64,000 bases of DNA from SIG587 sp045531585. GTDB lineage: Bacteria; Bacillota; Clostridia; Oscillospirales; Acutalibacteraceae. The stretch spans positions 1-64,000 of the forward strand of contig JAZSEH010000058.1 of the NCBI GenBank assembly GCA_045531585.1, given 5' to 3'. This document shows positions 53,185 through 61,583 of this stretch, piece after piece (the stretch's first letter is position 1; each line of letters begins with the position of its first letter). The notes under the pieces are model-generated. The model did no database searches. It was not told the DNA's origin and saw only the letters and a list, made by a program, of their open reading frames with translations. The translations under genes were made by a program, and so were the position numbers.

Positions 53185-53457
53185 TTATAAATTCCTTTTA
53201 ATTTCATCAAGTTCTTTTTTTAGATTATCTATTTTTTTACTCAAATCCTCTTTAGATAACACAGAGCTGCTGGTTCTTCCTACAAGATAGTCTATGCTCA
53301 CCTTAAAATAATCCGAAAGCTTGATAAGTGCATAACTGTCAGGATTGGTTCTTCCGGTTTCATAATTGGAGATGGTCTTTTGATCAATGCCTGTGGCATT
53401 AGCAATGTCTACTTGTCTTAAATTTCTCTCCTCACGCAGTTGACGGATCCTGTTCAT
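53185..53457 (-). CDS. XRE-family transcriptional regulator
   Basis: 90 residues. An N-terminal HTH (IRQLREERNLRQVDIANATGIDQKTISNYETGRTNPD) is followed by SDYFKVSIDYLVGRT and a helical charged tail (KKIDNLKKELDEIKRNL) suited to dimerisation. It is divergent from the dockerin-protein gene. The intergenic region holds a perfect 16-bp palindrome and a related half-site, so it probably controls the dockerin/cohesin pair or itself. Confidence 0.9.
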   Translation of the reverse strand: MNRIRQLREERNLRQVDIANATGIDQKTISNYETGRTNPDSYALIKLSDYFKVSIDYLVGRTSSSVLSKEDLSKKIDNLKKELDEIKRNL

Positions 53458-53518
53458 AGTTAATCAGCCTTTCGCATATATCGTTTCCTAAATTATACTA
53501 AATAATTACTGATAAGGC

Positions 53519-53547
53519 TTGATTTACTAAGAAAATCCTGTTATAAT
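53519..53547 (+). promoter_or_regulatory. Promoter of the dockerin-cohesin genes
   Basis: TTGATT (53519-53524), 17-bp spacer, TATAAT (53542-53547). Start near 53554; the palindrome at 53557-53572 lies right at the start of the transcript. Confidence 0.75.
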
Positions 53548-53556
53548 AATGTTTTG

Positions 53557-53572
53557 TAGGAATATATTCCTA
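53557..53572. promoter_or_regulatory. Candidate XRE operator
   Basis: TAGGAATATATTCCTA, a perfect 16-bp palindrome just downstream of the predicted transcription start. A related TTTAGGAAAC half lies on the other strand (about 53484-53493) next to a TATAAT facing the XRE gene. Confidence 0.55.
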
Positions 53573-53600
53573 AAAAACAAAGATACAGGAGGAAAAAGTA

Positions 53601-56471
53601 GTGAAAAAGGGTTTATCAATTATTTTAGCAGCGGTTTTGCTTATTTCGGTTTTACCGCTAAATGTATTCGCAATTAGCAGAGATTCTGCTTCCAATATAG
53701 GTGACACCTTTAATGTTGCTGTGCCTGATATTGAAAGTATTGAAATTGAAGATGTTGAGTGCATTGAAAATTATGATGGCTATATGTCAGGTTATTGGGA
53801 TGAAAATGATAACTATATAGAAAATTCATGGTTTGAATACGATGTATATCCGGATAATATAACTGTAAACTTTACGGATGGTTCATTTATATCCGGTGAA
53901 GTTTATGAAATTGCGGAATATACAGGCTCATATCCATATTGCGATTCCGATCAGTCCTATGAAAATCAATGGGGTCTTGGCAATCACACCGCTACAATAA
54001 ACATTTTTGGTTATGAGCAAAATTATACTGTTAAAGTAGTGGAAACGCCTGTTCAAAGCATTTTGGTTGACGATATAACTTATATTGAAGGTACAAACGG
54101 TTGGGTTGATCATGATACAGAAAACCCGGGGTGGTATTGCTACGATATAAATCCTGAAGAATTAACCGTTATTTTAAAAAACGGAGACGAAATTTCGGGT
54201 ACTTTAAATGAAGTCTGCGAACAGTTGGGTTGTTGGCAAAATTGTACTTCTGACCAGTCTTATAATAATCAGTGGAGTATTGGTGAACACAAGGCAACTA
54301 TTGATTTGTTAGGTGTAACGGCAGAGTACAAAATTATAATTACGGAATCTCCCGTTCAATCTCTTGAAATAAGTGATATTTCCATCATAGAGAAAAGCGC
54401 TGGATGGGAAGAAGATGGAGTTTTCCATTATTATAATTTTTATCCTGATTGTACAATAACAATGAAAGATGGTAGCGTTGTAAATTATGATGGTATAGAA
54501 ATTGATGGTGAATGGTATTCAATAAGTATCGATAACTCTATTCAATATAACGAGCCTTGGACGGTTGGTAATACATACGAGGTTGCCGGTTCAATTTTAG
54601 GTGTTAGTGACACATTCAACGTTACAATAACAGAATCCCCTATTGAAAGTATTGAAATCAAGGATATCTCAATTATTGAATGCTCTGAAGGTTATTATGA
54701 AGATGGAACTTTCTTCTACTATGAACCTTCCTTATTTGCCACTGTAACTTTTGAAGATGGAACCACAAAAGATATCGATAGTTATTTAGAAATTGAAGGT
54801 ACAATGTACTATTTTGACACCAATATGTGGGATATGCAAAGCGAACAGCCTTGGACAGTAGGGACATACACAGTTACAGGCGCTCTTTTAGGTGTTAGTG
54901 ATACATTCAATGTTACAATAATAGAATCCCCTGTTGCGAGCATTACTTTTAAAGATGTTGTTTTGATTGAAGGCATTGATTCATATGATGATGGCGACTA
55001 CCTAAAATACAGTTCTCCTTCAATTTTGTCAGAGGTTATACTTAAAAATGGAACGAAGTCTGAAATTATAGATGATAAAACTATTATCTATAATGGAAAA
55101 TATTGTTCTGTTACCGATAACGCTTTGGATTTACAATATGAACAGTATTGGACAGTAGGGACATACACAGTTACAGGTGCACTTTGTGGCGTTACCGCTA
55201 CATTTGATGTTACAATCATAGAAAATCCAATTGAAGAACTTCAAGTTATAAAAAAACCGGACAAGAGAGAATATCTACAAGGTGAACAAATCAATCTTAA
55301 AGGTATGGTCATTAGAATTCAGTATGCAGATGGCTCTTATGAAGATGTTACAATAGAAGAAGACTATACGAGTTCCTATCATAAACGGTTTTATTCTAAA
55401 AAGTTAGATAGAACATGCTATATAGACGCTTGGATTGACCCGGAAATAATAGGTCAGCAAAATGTAGGACTTGATTTATTTGGAAAAACCTGTGAATTCC
55501 CAATTACTGTACGAGAGAATTTAATGGAAAGCATATCCATTAAAGAAAATGCAGACAAATCCATAACCATAAAGGTAACCAATTCGGACAATACTAGTTA
55601 TGATATGAACTTGCTAGATATTACTCGCATTTGGGGTTCTCACGAAGGTGAATATTATGGTACTATTTTCACGGATTATGGTGAATTTAATGCAGTAATT
55701 TATGCTGATGAAGATTCGTTCGCTATTGGAATTAACCTTCCTGCCGATCATATTAAAAGCAACATTATTCCTGGTAGTGATTGGTTCAAGGCGGTTGTAA
55801 GTGCTTATGGCTATTCGTGGAATATGGCATGTAACTATGATATGGAGGTTCTTGAAACTCAGCACTTTAGCGGAGAAATCACAATAAAGAATTTTGATGA
55901 TATTGTTTCGTTCGCGGCGTACCTTCTTACGGATAATGAAGATTATAATTGGTGGGTATCGCCGGAAGGTGTGGAGTATATGGTTTATGCCGGAAAAGAC
56001 GTAAGAGATGCAATGAAAAAACTTTTCGGTATCGAGAATATAGATTTGACATTATCTCAAAACTATGACAGTGAAACTGACACATATAAAACCACTAAAT
56101 ATCCTAGGATGGGCGATGAATGGTCAAAAGCTTCTCCGAGTAAAATAACATACAATAATGGTGTATGGGAAATTGAATCATCACATTATTGGTATGATGA
56201 AACCGTGGTGCATCTTAAACTTAACAATGATCAACAGATTATAAGTTTTGATATTAACGACCAAAACGTCAAACACACTGTAGGAGATATTGATGGTGAT
56301 AATGAGATTACCGACTGGGATGGCGTATTGTTAGCACGTTATCTGGCAGGATGGAATGTTGAAATAACAACACTTGATGCATTAGATATCGATGGTGATG
56401 GTGAAATTACCGACTGGGATGGCGTTGTTTTGGATCGCTATCTCGCAGGTTGGAATGTTTCAATAGGTTAA
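53601..56471 (+). CDS. Secreted dockerin-bearing protein with tandem Ig-like repeats
   Basis: 956 residues. A signal peptide covers about 1-25 (ends LNVFA). Five to six tandem beta-sandwich modules of roughly 95 residues follow; their ends recur as GVSDTFNVTITESPIESIEI or close variants. An unrecognised domain (about 675-890) follows, then a C-terminal type I-like dockerin with two Ca-binding loops: DIDGDNEITDWDG from D896 and DIDGDGEITDWDG from D929, each followed by RYLAGWN. No catalytic domain is evident. The adjacent gene encodes a membrane-anchored cohesin, the expected dockerin receptor. Start GTG 53601 follows ACAGGAGGAAAAAGTA. The gene is clearly AT-richer than its neighbours, suggesting transfer. 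Confidence 0.88.
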   Translation: MKKGLSIILAAVLLISVLPLNVFAISRDSASNIGDTFNVAVPDIESIEIEDVECIENYDGYMSGYWDENDNYIENSWFEYDVYPDNITVNFTDGSFISGEVYEIAEYTGSYPYCDSDQSYENQWGLGNHTATINIFGYEQNYTVKVVETPVQSILVDDITYIEGTNGWVDHDTENPGWYCYDINPEELTVILKNGDEISGTLNEVCEQLGCWQNCTSDQSYNNQWSIGEHKATIDLLGVTAEYKIIITESPVQSLEISDISIIEKSAGWEEDGVFHYYNFYPDCTITMKDGSVVNYDGIEIDGEWYSISIDNSIQYNEPWTVGNTYEVAGSILGVSDTFNVTITESPIESIEIKDISIIECSEGYYEDGTFFYYEPSLFATVTFEDGTTKDIDSYLEIEGTMYYFDTNMWDMQSEQPWTVGTYTVTGALLGVSDTFNVTIIESPVASITFKDVVLIEGIDSYDDGDYLKYSSPSILSEVILKNGTKSEIIDDKTIIYNGKYCSVTDNALDLQYEQYWTVGTYTVTGALCGVTATFDVTIIENPIEELQVIKKPDKREYLQGEQINLKGMVIRIQYADGSYEDVTIEEDYTSSYHKRFYSKKLDRTCYIDAWIDPEIIGQQNVGLDLFGKTCEFPITVRENLMESISIKENADKSITIKVTNSDNTSYDMNLLDITRIWGSHEGEYYGTIFTDYGEFNAVIYADEDSFAIGINLPADHIKSNIIPGSDWFKAVVSAYGYSWNMACNYDMEVLETQHFSGEITIKNFDDIVSFAAYLLTDNEDYNWWVSPEGVEYMVYAGKDVRDAMKKLFGIENIDLTLSQNYDSETDTYKTTKYPRMGDEWSKASPSKITYNNGVWEIESSHYWYDETVVHLKLNNDQQIISFDINDQNVKHTVGDIDGDNEITDWDGVLLARYLAGWNVEITTLDALDIDGDGEITDWDGVVLDRYLAGWNVSIG

Positions 56472-56484
56472 GAGGAGAATTTCA

Positions 56485-58281
56485 ATGAAAAAAGTAATAT
56501 CTATTTTAATAGCTTTAGTTTTAACATTTGCTTTGTTTTGCGTTCCCGCTTCCGCAGCAGGAACGGGCACATTAGCACTTTCAAACGCTGAAGGAAAACA
56601 GGGAGATACTGTTACGATAAATGTAAACCTTAACTCTAACCCCGGACTCACCACAATGAGATTCACAGTTTCTTGGGGCGAGGGATTAGAACTTGCAAGC
56701 GTTTCAAATGCAGGGTTGCTTTCAGGCTGGACAACACCTGCACCGACAATTAGTTCTCCCTATACTCTGCGTTGGGCTGATTCACTTTCAACAACAAATA
56801 GTACTAAAACAGGAAAAATCGCAACACTTACTTTTAAAATTAAGGATAATGCAACCGTAGGCAATAAAACCGTTACCTTGACCTTCATTGAATCATGGGA
56901 TGCAAACGGCGGAAAAAATACTTTTGGTAATGCTACTGCAACTATTAAAGTGAACTGCAAAACCCACACCTACGGTACATATACAAAGAAGGACAATACC
57001 AACCACACCCGCACCTGTTCTGTTTGCGGTAATGTGGAAACCAAGGCGCACACCTGGAACGGTGGTAGCGTAACCAAGCCTGCTGACTGTAAAGAAGCCG
57101 GCAACACTCATTATACCTGCACCGCTAACGGTTGCGGTGCTACAAAGGATGTACCTATTTCAAAAACCAACAATCATACCTACGGCAGCTGGAGTCAGAC
57201 CTCTGCTCCCAAGTGTACCACAGTTGGTAAGGAGCAAAGAACCTGCTCAACCTGTAGGAAAGTAGAAACCCGTGACATAAAAGCAACAGGCCACAGTATG
57301 GGCGGTTGGACACAGACCAAGGCTCCCACCTGCGAAGGCAAGGGTGAGCAGACAAGGACTTGCTCTAAGTGCTCACACAAAGAAACAAAAGCAGTTAATG
57401 CTTTAGGCCACAAGTTCTCTAACCCCACCGTTACAAAGGCACCTACCTGCACTCAGACAGGTACCGAAACAGGCAAGTGTACCGTTTGCAAAAAGGAAAC
57501 TACAAATACAATCAAGGCATTAGGGCATAAATTCGGTGAGTGGACAGTTAAAGCTGCTGCTACATGTACAGAAAAGGGTATAGAAGAGCACAAGTGTTCA
57601 GTTTGTGAGGCTACCGAAAATAGAGATATTGAAGCATTAGGACATGATTTCGAAGACCCCAAGACGATTAAAGAGCCTACCATTAGCGAAACTGGTCTTA
57701 AACAAGGGAAATGTAAAATTTGCGGACAAATAACAGAAGAGGTTATTCCCTGTACCGCAAAGGATGAAACCACAGGTGTTGTTATAGAGACCGACAAGGG
57801 CGTTTTCCAAGAGGGAACCGAGTTAAAGGTTGAAGAAATAAAGAAAGAAAATAAAGAAAACAAGGAAAAACACAAAGAGATTAAAAAAGCTCTAAAGGAA
57901 GTATCCGAAAAATTTGTTGCATACGATATAACTACGGTTCTTAATGGTGCCAAGGTTCAGCCTAATGGAAAGATTAAGGTTACATTTAAAATTCCCGAAG
58001 GCTTCAGTAACATATTAAAGGTTTTCTTTATAGGTGACGATGGTACAACGCAGGAGCAAACCTCAAAGGTAAATGAGGATGGTACTATTACTGCCGAGCT
58101 TACCCACTTCAGTACCTATGTAATTTGCGATGTGAACGAGGACTCTGTAATAGGCGCAAACGGAAATGCCCAAAGCAATACGCTTTTAATAATTATTCCT
58201 ATTGCTGCAGTGGTTATTATCGGTGGCTTAGTAATTGTTATTGTTGCCGCCAAAAAGAAAAAGGCAAAGATAGAGGATTAA
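56485..58281 (+). CDS. Membrane-anchored cohesin protein with Cys-rich CxxC repeats
   Basis: 598 residues. Signal peptide about 1-25 (ends PASA). Residues about 26-152 form a cohesin-type domain: GTLALSNAEGKQGDTVTINV, TMRFTVSWGEGLELASVSN, KIATLTFKIKDNATVGNKTV. About seven 35-45-residue repeats follow (about 155-425), each with one CxxC (CSVCGN, CSTCRK, CSKCSH, CTVCKK, CSVCEA, CKICGQ) and a GH(x)F/Y step, forming a probable stalk that may bind metal. A further domain (about 430-555) and a membrane helix (about 566-590) with tail KKKKAKIED follow. It begins 13 nt after the dockerin gene and likely displays its product on the cell surface. Confidence 0.87.
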   Translation: MKKVISILIALVLTFALFCVPASAAGTGTLALSNAEGKQGDTVTINVNLNSNPGLTTMRFTVSWGEGLELASVSNAGLLSGWTTPAPTISSPYTLRWADSLSTTNSTKTGKIATLTFKIKDNATVGNKTVTLTFIESWDANGGKNTFGNATATIKVNCKTHTYGTYTKKDNTNHTRTCSVCGNVETKAHTWNGGSVTKPADCKEAGNTHYTCTANGCGATKDVPISKTNNHTYGSWSQTSAPKCTTVGKEQRTCSTCRKVETRDIKATGHSMGGWTQTKAPTCEGKGEQTRTCSKCSHKETKAVNALGHKFSNPTVTKAPTCTQTGTETGKCTVCKKETTNTIKALGHKFGEWTVKAAATCTEKGIEEHKCSVCEATENRDIEALGHDFEDPKTIKEPTISETGLKQGKCKICGQITEEVIPCTAKDETTGVVIETDKGVFQEGTELKVEEIKKENKENKEKHKEIKKALKEVSEKFVAYDITTVLNGAKVQPNGKIKVTFKIPEGFSNILKVFFIGDDGTTQEQTSKVNEDGTITAELTHFSTYVICDVNEDSVIGANGNAQSNTLLIIIPIAAVVIIGGLVIVIVAAKKKKAKIED

Positions 58282-58304
58282 GCGTTTTTAAGACCCTTGA
58301 CGCC

Positions 58305-58333
58305 TTGACAACGCCTTAAAAAAGTTATACAAT
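58305..58333 (+). promoter_or_regulatory. Near-consensus promoter of htpG
   Basis: TTGACA (58305-58310), 17-bp spacer, TACAAT (58328-58333). The start near 58340 lies inside the left arm of the terminator hairpin of the cohesin gene. Confidence 0.85.
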
Positions 58334-58368
58334 ATTAGCACCCGATATTTTGGGTGCTAATATTTTTT
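58331..58368 (+). terminator. Terminator of the cohesin gene overlapping the htpG start site
   Basis: A perfect 13-bp stem AATATTAGCACCC (58331-58343) and GGGTGCTAATATT (58352-58364), followed by TTTT. The left arm begins in the -10 box of the htpG promoter. Confidence 0.85.
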
Positions 58369-58383
58369 GTAAGGTGACTTAAA

Positions 58384-60270
58384 ATGGCAAAAAAACAGTT
58401 TAAAACCGAATCCAAAAAGCTTCTGGATATGATGATAAACTCCATCTATACCCACAAGGAAATTTTCCTGCGTGAGCTTATATCCAACGCAAGTGATGCT
58501 ATAGACAAGCTTTATTTCCGCTCCCTGACCGATAACAGCGTGGGCCTTTCCCGTGATGATTTTGCGGTGTGGATTAGTGCCGATAAGGACAACCGCATTT
58601 TAAAAATTACCGATAACGGTATTGGTATGACCAAGGAGGAGCTGGAGAATAACCTTGGCACCATTGCCAAGAGCGGCTCCTTTGATTTTAAGAATGAGAA
58701 CACCGAAAAGCAGGATATTGATATAATCGGTCAGTTTGGTGTTGGTTTTTACTCCGCATTTATGGTAAGTGACGATATAACCGTTATTTCCCGTGCCTTC
58801 GGCAGTGATGAGGCTTATAAATGGCACTCTGCAGGGGTGGATGGATATTCCGTTGAGGTAACCGAAAAGGATGATTTTGGTACCGAGATAACCCTGCATA
58901 TTAAGGAAAATACCGAAAACGAGCAGTACGATGAATTCCTTGATGCCTACCGCATCCGCGCCCTTGTTAAAAAATATTCCGATTACATCCGCTATCCCAT
59001 AAAAATGAATATGGAAAACCGCGTGCTGAAAGAGGGCAGCGAAAACGAGTACGAAACCATTATTGAGGAGCAGACCCTTAACAGTATGGTACCCCTGTGG
59101 CGCAAGAATGCCAAGGAGGTAACCGATGAGGAGTACAATAACTTCTATAAGGACAAGTTCTACGATTTTGAGGCACCCTTAAAGGTTATACACTCCCGCA
59201 CCGAGGGTACCGCCACCTACGATGCTTTAATGTTCGTCCCTGCACACGCTCCATTTGATTATTATTCCAAGGATTACGAAAAGGGCCTGCAGCTTTACTC
59301 CAGCGGCGTGCTTATTATGGACAAGTGCGGTGATTTACTGCCTGACTACTTCTCCTTTGTAAAAGGCCTTGTTGACAGCGCCGATTTATCACTTAACATC
59401 TCCCGTGAGTTGCTTCAGCACGACCATCAGCTTAAAATCATTGCCAAGACCATTGAAAAGAAGATAAAGACCGAGCTTACCAAGATGCTTGACAACAACC
59501 GTGAGGATTATGAAAAGTTCTTTAAGGCCTTTGGCGTACAGCTTAAATTTGGCCTTTACAGTGATTACGGCACCCATAAGGACGTGCTGAAAGACCTTGT
59601 TATCTTTGCATCAAGCTTTGAAAATAAAATGACCACCTTGAAGGAGTACGTTGCCCGCGCAGGGGAGGATGCAAAGAGCATCTACTACGCCTGCGGTGAA
59701 ACCACCGACAAAATTCTTATGCTTCCTCAGGTTGAGGCGGCCAAGGAGCGCGGTCTTGAGGTACTGCTCCTTACCGATGACGTGGACGAGTTTGCCCTTA
59801 AAATGCTTAATGAATATGAGGGCAAGCAGTTTGTAAATGTTTGCAGCGATAATGCGGATATTTTAAGTGAGGATGAAAAGGCTACAGTTAATAAGGAGAA
59901 TGAGGACGCCGCCGAGCTGCTTACCCTTATGAAGGAAAGCATAGGCGAGGGGGTACACGCCGTTAAATTCACCAACACCCTTAAAAACCATCCCGTATGC
60001 CTTTCTACCGAGGGCGGAATATCTACCGAAATGGAAAAGGTGTTAAATTCTATGCCCGGAGCAGGGGAGAATAAGGTCAAGGCACAAACCGTGCTGGAAA
60101 TAAGCCTTGAGCATCCCATTGCCGCAAAGCTTAAGGAGCTTTATGAAACCGACAAGGAAAAGGTTGCCGATTATGCCAAGATACTCTATGCACAGGCAAG
60201 GCTTATAGGCGGAATGTCGGTAGAAAACCCCACCGAGCTTTCCTGTCTTGTATGCTCCCTTATGATATAA
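58384..60270 (+). CDS. htpG: Molecular chaperone HtpG (Hsp90)
   Basis: 628 residues. The GHKL ATPase domain has EIFLRELISNASDAIDKL, ITDNGIGMTKEEL, LGTIAKSGS and IGQFGVGFYSAFMV; the middle domain has the catalytic-loop LNISRELLQ. The C-terminal dimerisation domain ends without the eukaryotic EEVD. It is an ATP-dependent chaperone. RBS TAAGGTGACTTAAA. It is a single gene with its own promoter and terminator; no CIRCE or CtsR-type operator was recognised. Confidence 0.97.
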   Translation: MAKKQFKTESKKLLDMMINSIYTHKEIFLRELISNASDAIDKLYFRSLTDNSVGLSRDDFAVWISADKDNRILKITDNGIGMTKEELENNLGTIAKSGSFDFKNENTEKQDIDIIGQFGVGFYSAFMVSDDITVISRAFGSDEAYKWHSAGVDGYSVEVTEKDDFGTEITLHIKENTENEQYDEFLDAYRIRALVKKYSDYIRYPIKMNMENRVLKEGSENEYETIIEEQTLNSMVPLWRKNAKEVTDEEYNNFYKDKFYDFEAPLKVIHSRTEGTATYDALMFVPAHAPFDYYSKDYEKGLQLYSSGVLIMDKCGDLLPDYFSFVKGLVDSADLSLNISRELLQHDHQLKIIAKTIEKKIKTELTKMLDNNREDYEKFFKAFGVQLKFGLYSDYGTHKDVLKDLVIFASSFENKMTTLKEYVARAGEDAKSIYYACGETTDKILMLPQVEAAKERGLEVLLLTDDVDEFALKMLNEYEGKQFVNVCSDNADILSEDEKATVNKENEDAAELLTLMKESIGEGVHAVKFTNTLKNHPVCLSTEGGISTEMEKVLNSMPGAGENKVKAQTVLEISLEHPIAAKLKELYETDKEKVADYAKILYAQARLIGGMSVENPTELSCLVCSLMI

Positions 60271-60294
60271 TTTCTATTATAAATAAAAAACACC

Positions 60295-60327
60295 CCTGCA
60301 CATACCTATGCTATGTGCAGGTTTTTT
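60295..60327 (+). terminator. Terminator of htpG
   Basis: A perfect 10-bp stem CCTGCACATA (60295-60304) and TATGTGCAGG (60312-60321), followed by TTTTTT. Confidence 0.88.
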
Positions 60328-60350
60328 AATTTGTTTCCTTTCTGCTTTCA

Positions 60351-60379
60351 TTGACAAAATGGGTATAATATGGTAAAAT
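60351..60379 (+). promoter_or_regulatory. Promoter of the polysaccharide cluster
   Basis: TTGACA (60351-60356), 17-bp spacer, TAAAAT (60374-60379), with a second TATAAT inside the spacer. Start predicted near 60386. Confidence 0.8.
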
Positions 60380-60415
60380 ACACAATGTATGATTACGCCC
60401 ATTGGCGGAGAGACG

Positions 60416-61561
60416 GTGCCAAAAATGAATGAGATGTCAAAAAAAGCCTTTTTAATAAGCTGTTCCGACCATTACGGTCACAGAATACACGTTATTGATG
60501 AATGCCTGAAGGAAAAAGGATATGAGACTGTATATATAACCTCTGACTTTGACCATACCTTGAAACAAAACTTTAAATGTGATGTGCCCGGATGTATTCA
60601 GTTGCCCGCAAAGCCTTACAAAAAGAACCTTTCCTTTGCAAGAATATTGTCTCATAGAAACTTTGCAAGAGACGTTTTTCGTTATATTGAGGTGCTTGAG
60701 CAGAAGCCTGAGGTAATATCGGTACAGCTCCCCCCAAATTTTATGGGGCATTATGCCGCAAGGTACAAGAAAAAGCATCCGGATGTAAAAATTATATTTG
60801 ATATATTTGATATGTGGCCCGAAACCTTTCCGGGCGGTAGCATAAAGAAGCTGCTTGCTCCCGTGTTTAAGGTATGGGCATGGGTGAGGAATCACAGCCT
60901 GTGTGCTGCCGATTTTATCACCTGTGAGTGTGATATGTTCCGTGAACTGTTAAAGCTTGATGATAAAAAGAGCGAAACAATTTATCTTTGTCGGAAGCCC
61001 TATGAATTAAAGCGGCCTGCTGTTCTCGAAGAAGATAAAATTCATCTTTGCTATTTGGGAGCAATAAACAATGTTATAAGTATTCCTGATATATGCTCAC
61101 TAATAAAGGAAATTATAAAGAAAAAGCCTGTTGTGCTTCATATAATCGGCAAGGGCGAGCGTGAGCAGGAGTTTGTGGACTGTGCCAAGGCGGCAGGTGC
61201 CGAGGTGATTTTCCACGGAGCTATATATGACGAGGATAAAAAGGAAGAAATTATGAGCCGCTGTCATTTTGGACTTAACATTATGAAGTCCTCGGTGTGC
61301 GTGGGGCTTACAATGAAATCTATTGACTACTTTTGTTTTGGTCTTCCTATTATAAATAACATAAAAGGGGACACAACCCGCCTTGTGAAGGAAAGAGGAA
61401 TTGGCGTTCAGCTTGACGAAAATTGTGTGGACAAGGTGTTGAGTATGAAATCTGAAAATTTTCTCAGAATGCGCGATGATGTTAAAAAGGTTTTCGCTCA
61501 TTATTTTGAAGAAAAAATTGTTGAGGATAAATATATAAGCATTATTGACAAGACTATATAA
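60416..61561 (+). CDS. GT-B fold glycosyltransferase (family 4-like)
   Basis: 381 residues from GTG 60416, or 378 from ATG 60425. The N-terminal acceptor domain (AFLISCSDHYGHRIHVID, IIFDIFDMWPETFPGG) is followed by a nucleotide-sugar-binding domain (HLCYLGAINNVISI, VLHIIGKGEREQEFV, FGLNIMKSSVCVGLTMKSIDYF). Retaining glycosyltransferases of this type add sugars to capsule or surface polysaccharide repeats. It is the first gene of a group that continues with a polymerase-like protein and a GT2. GTG is favoured by spacing from GGAGAGAC. Confidence 0.85.
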   Translation: MPKMNEMSKKAFLISCSDHYGHRIHVIDECLKEKGYETVYITSDFDHTLKQNFKCDVPGCIQLPAKPYKKNLSFARILSHRNFARDVFRYIEVLEQKPEVISVQLPPNFMGHYAARYKKKHPDVKIIFDIFDMWPETFPGGSIKKLLAPVFKVWAWVRNHSLCAADFITCECDMFRELLKLDDKKSETIYLCRKPYELKRPAVLEEDKIHLCYLGAINNVISIPDICSLIKEIIKKKPVVLHIIGKGEREQEFVDCAKAAGAEVIFHGAIYDEDKKEEIMSRCHFGLNIMKSSVCVGLTMKSIDYFCFGLPIINNIKGDTTRLVKERGIGVQLDENCVDKVLSMKSENFLRMRDDVKKVFAHYFEEKIVEDKYISIIDKTI

Positions 61562-61583
61562 AAGTTAAGAATGAGAGGAAACA

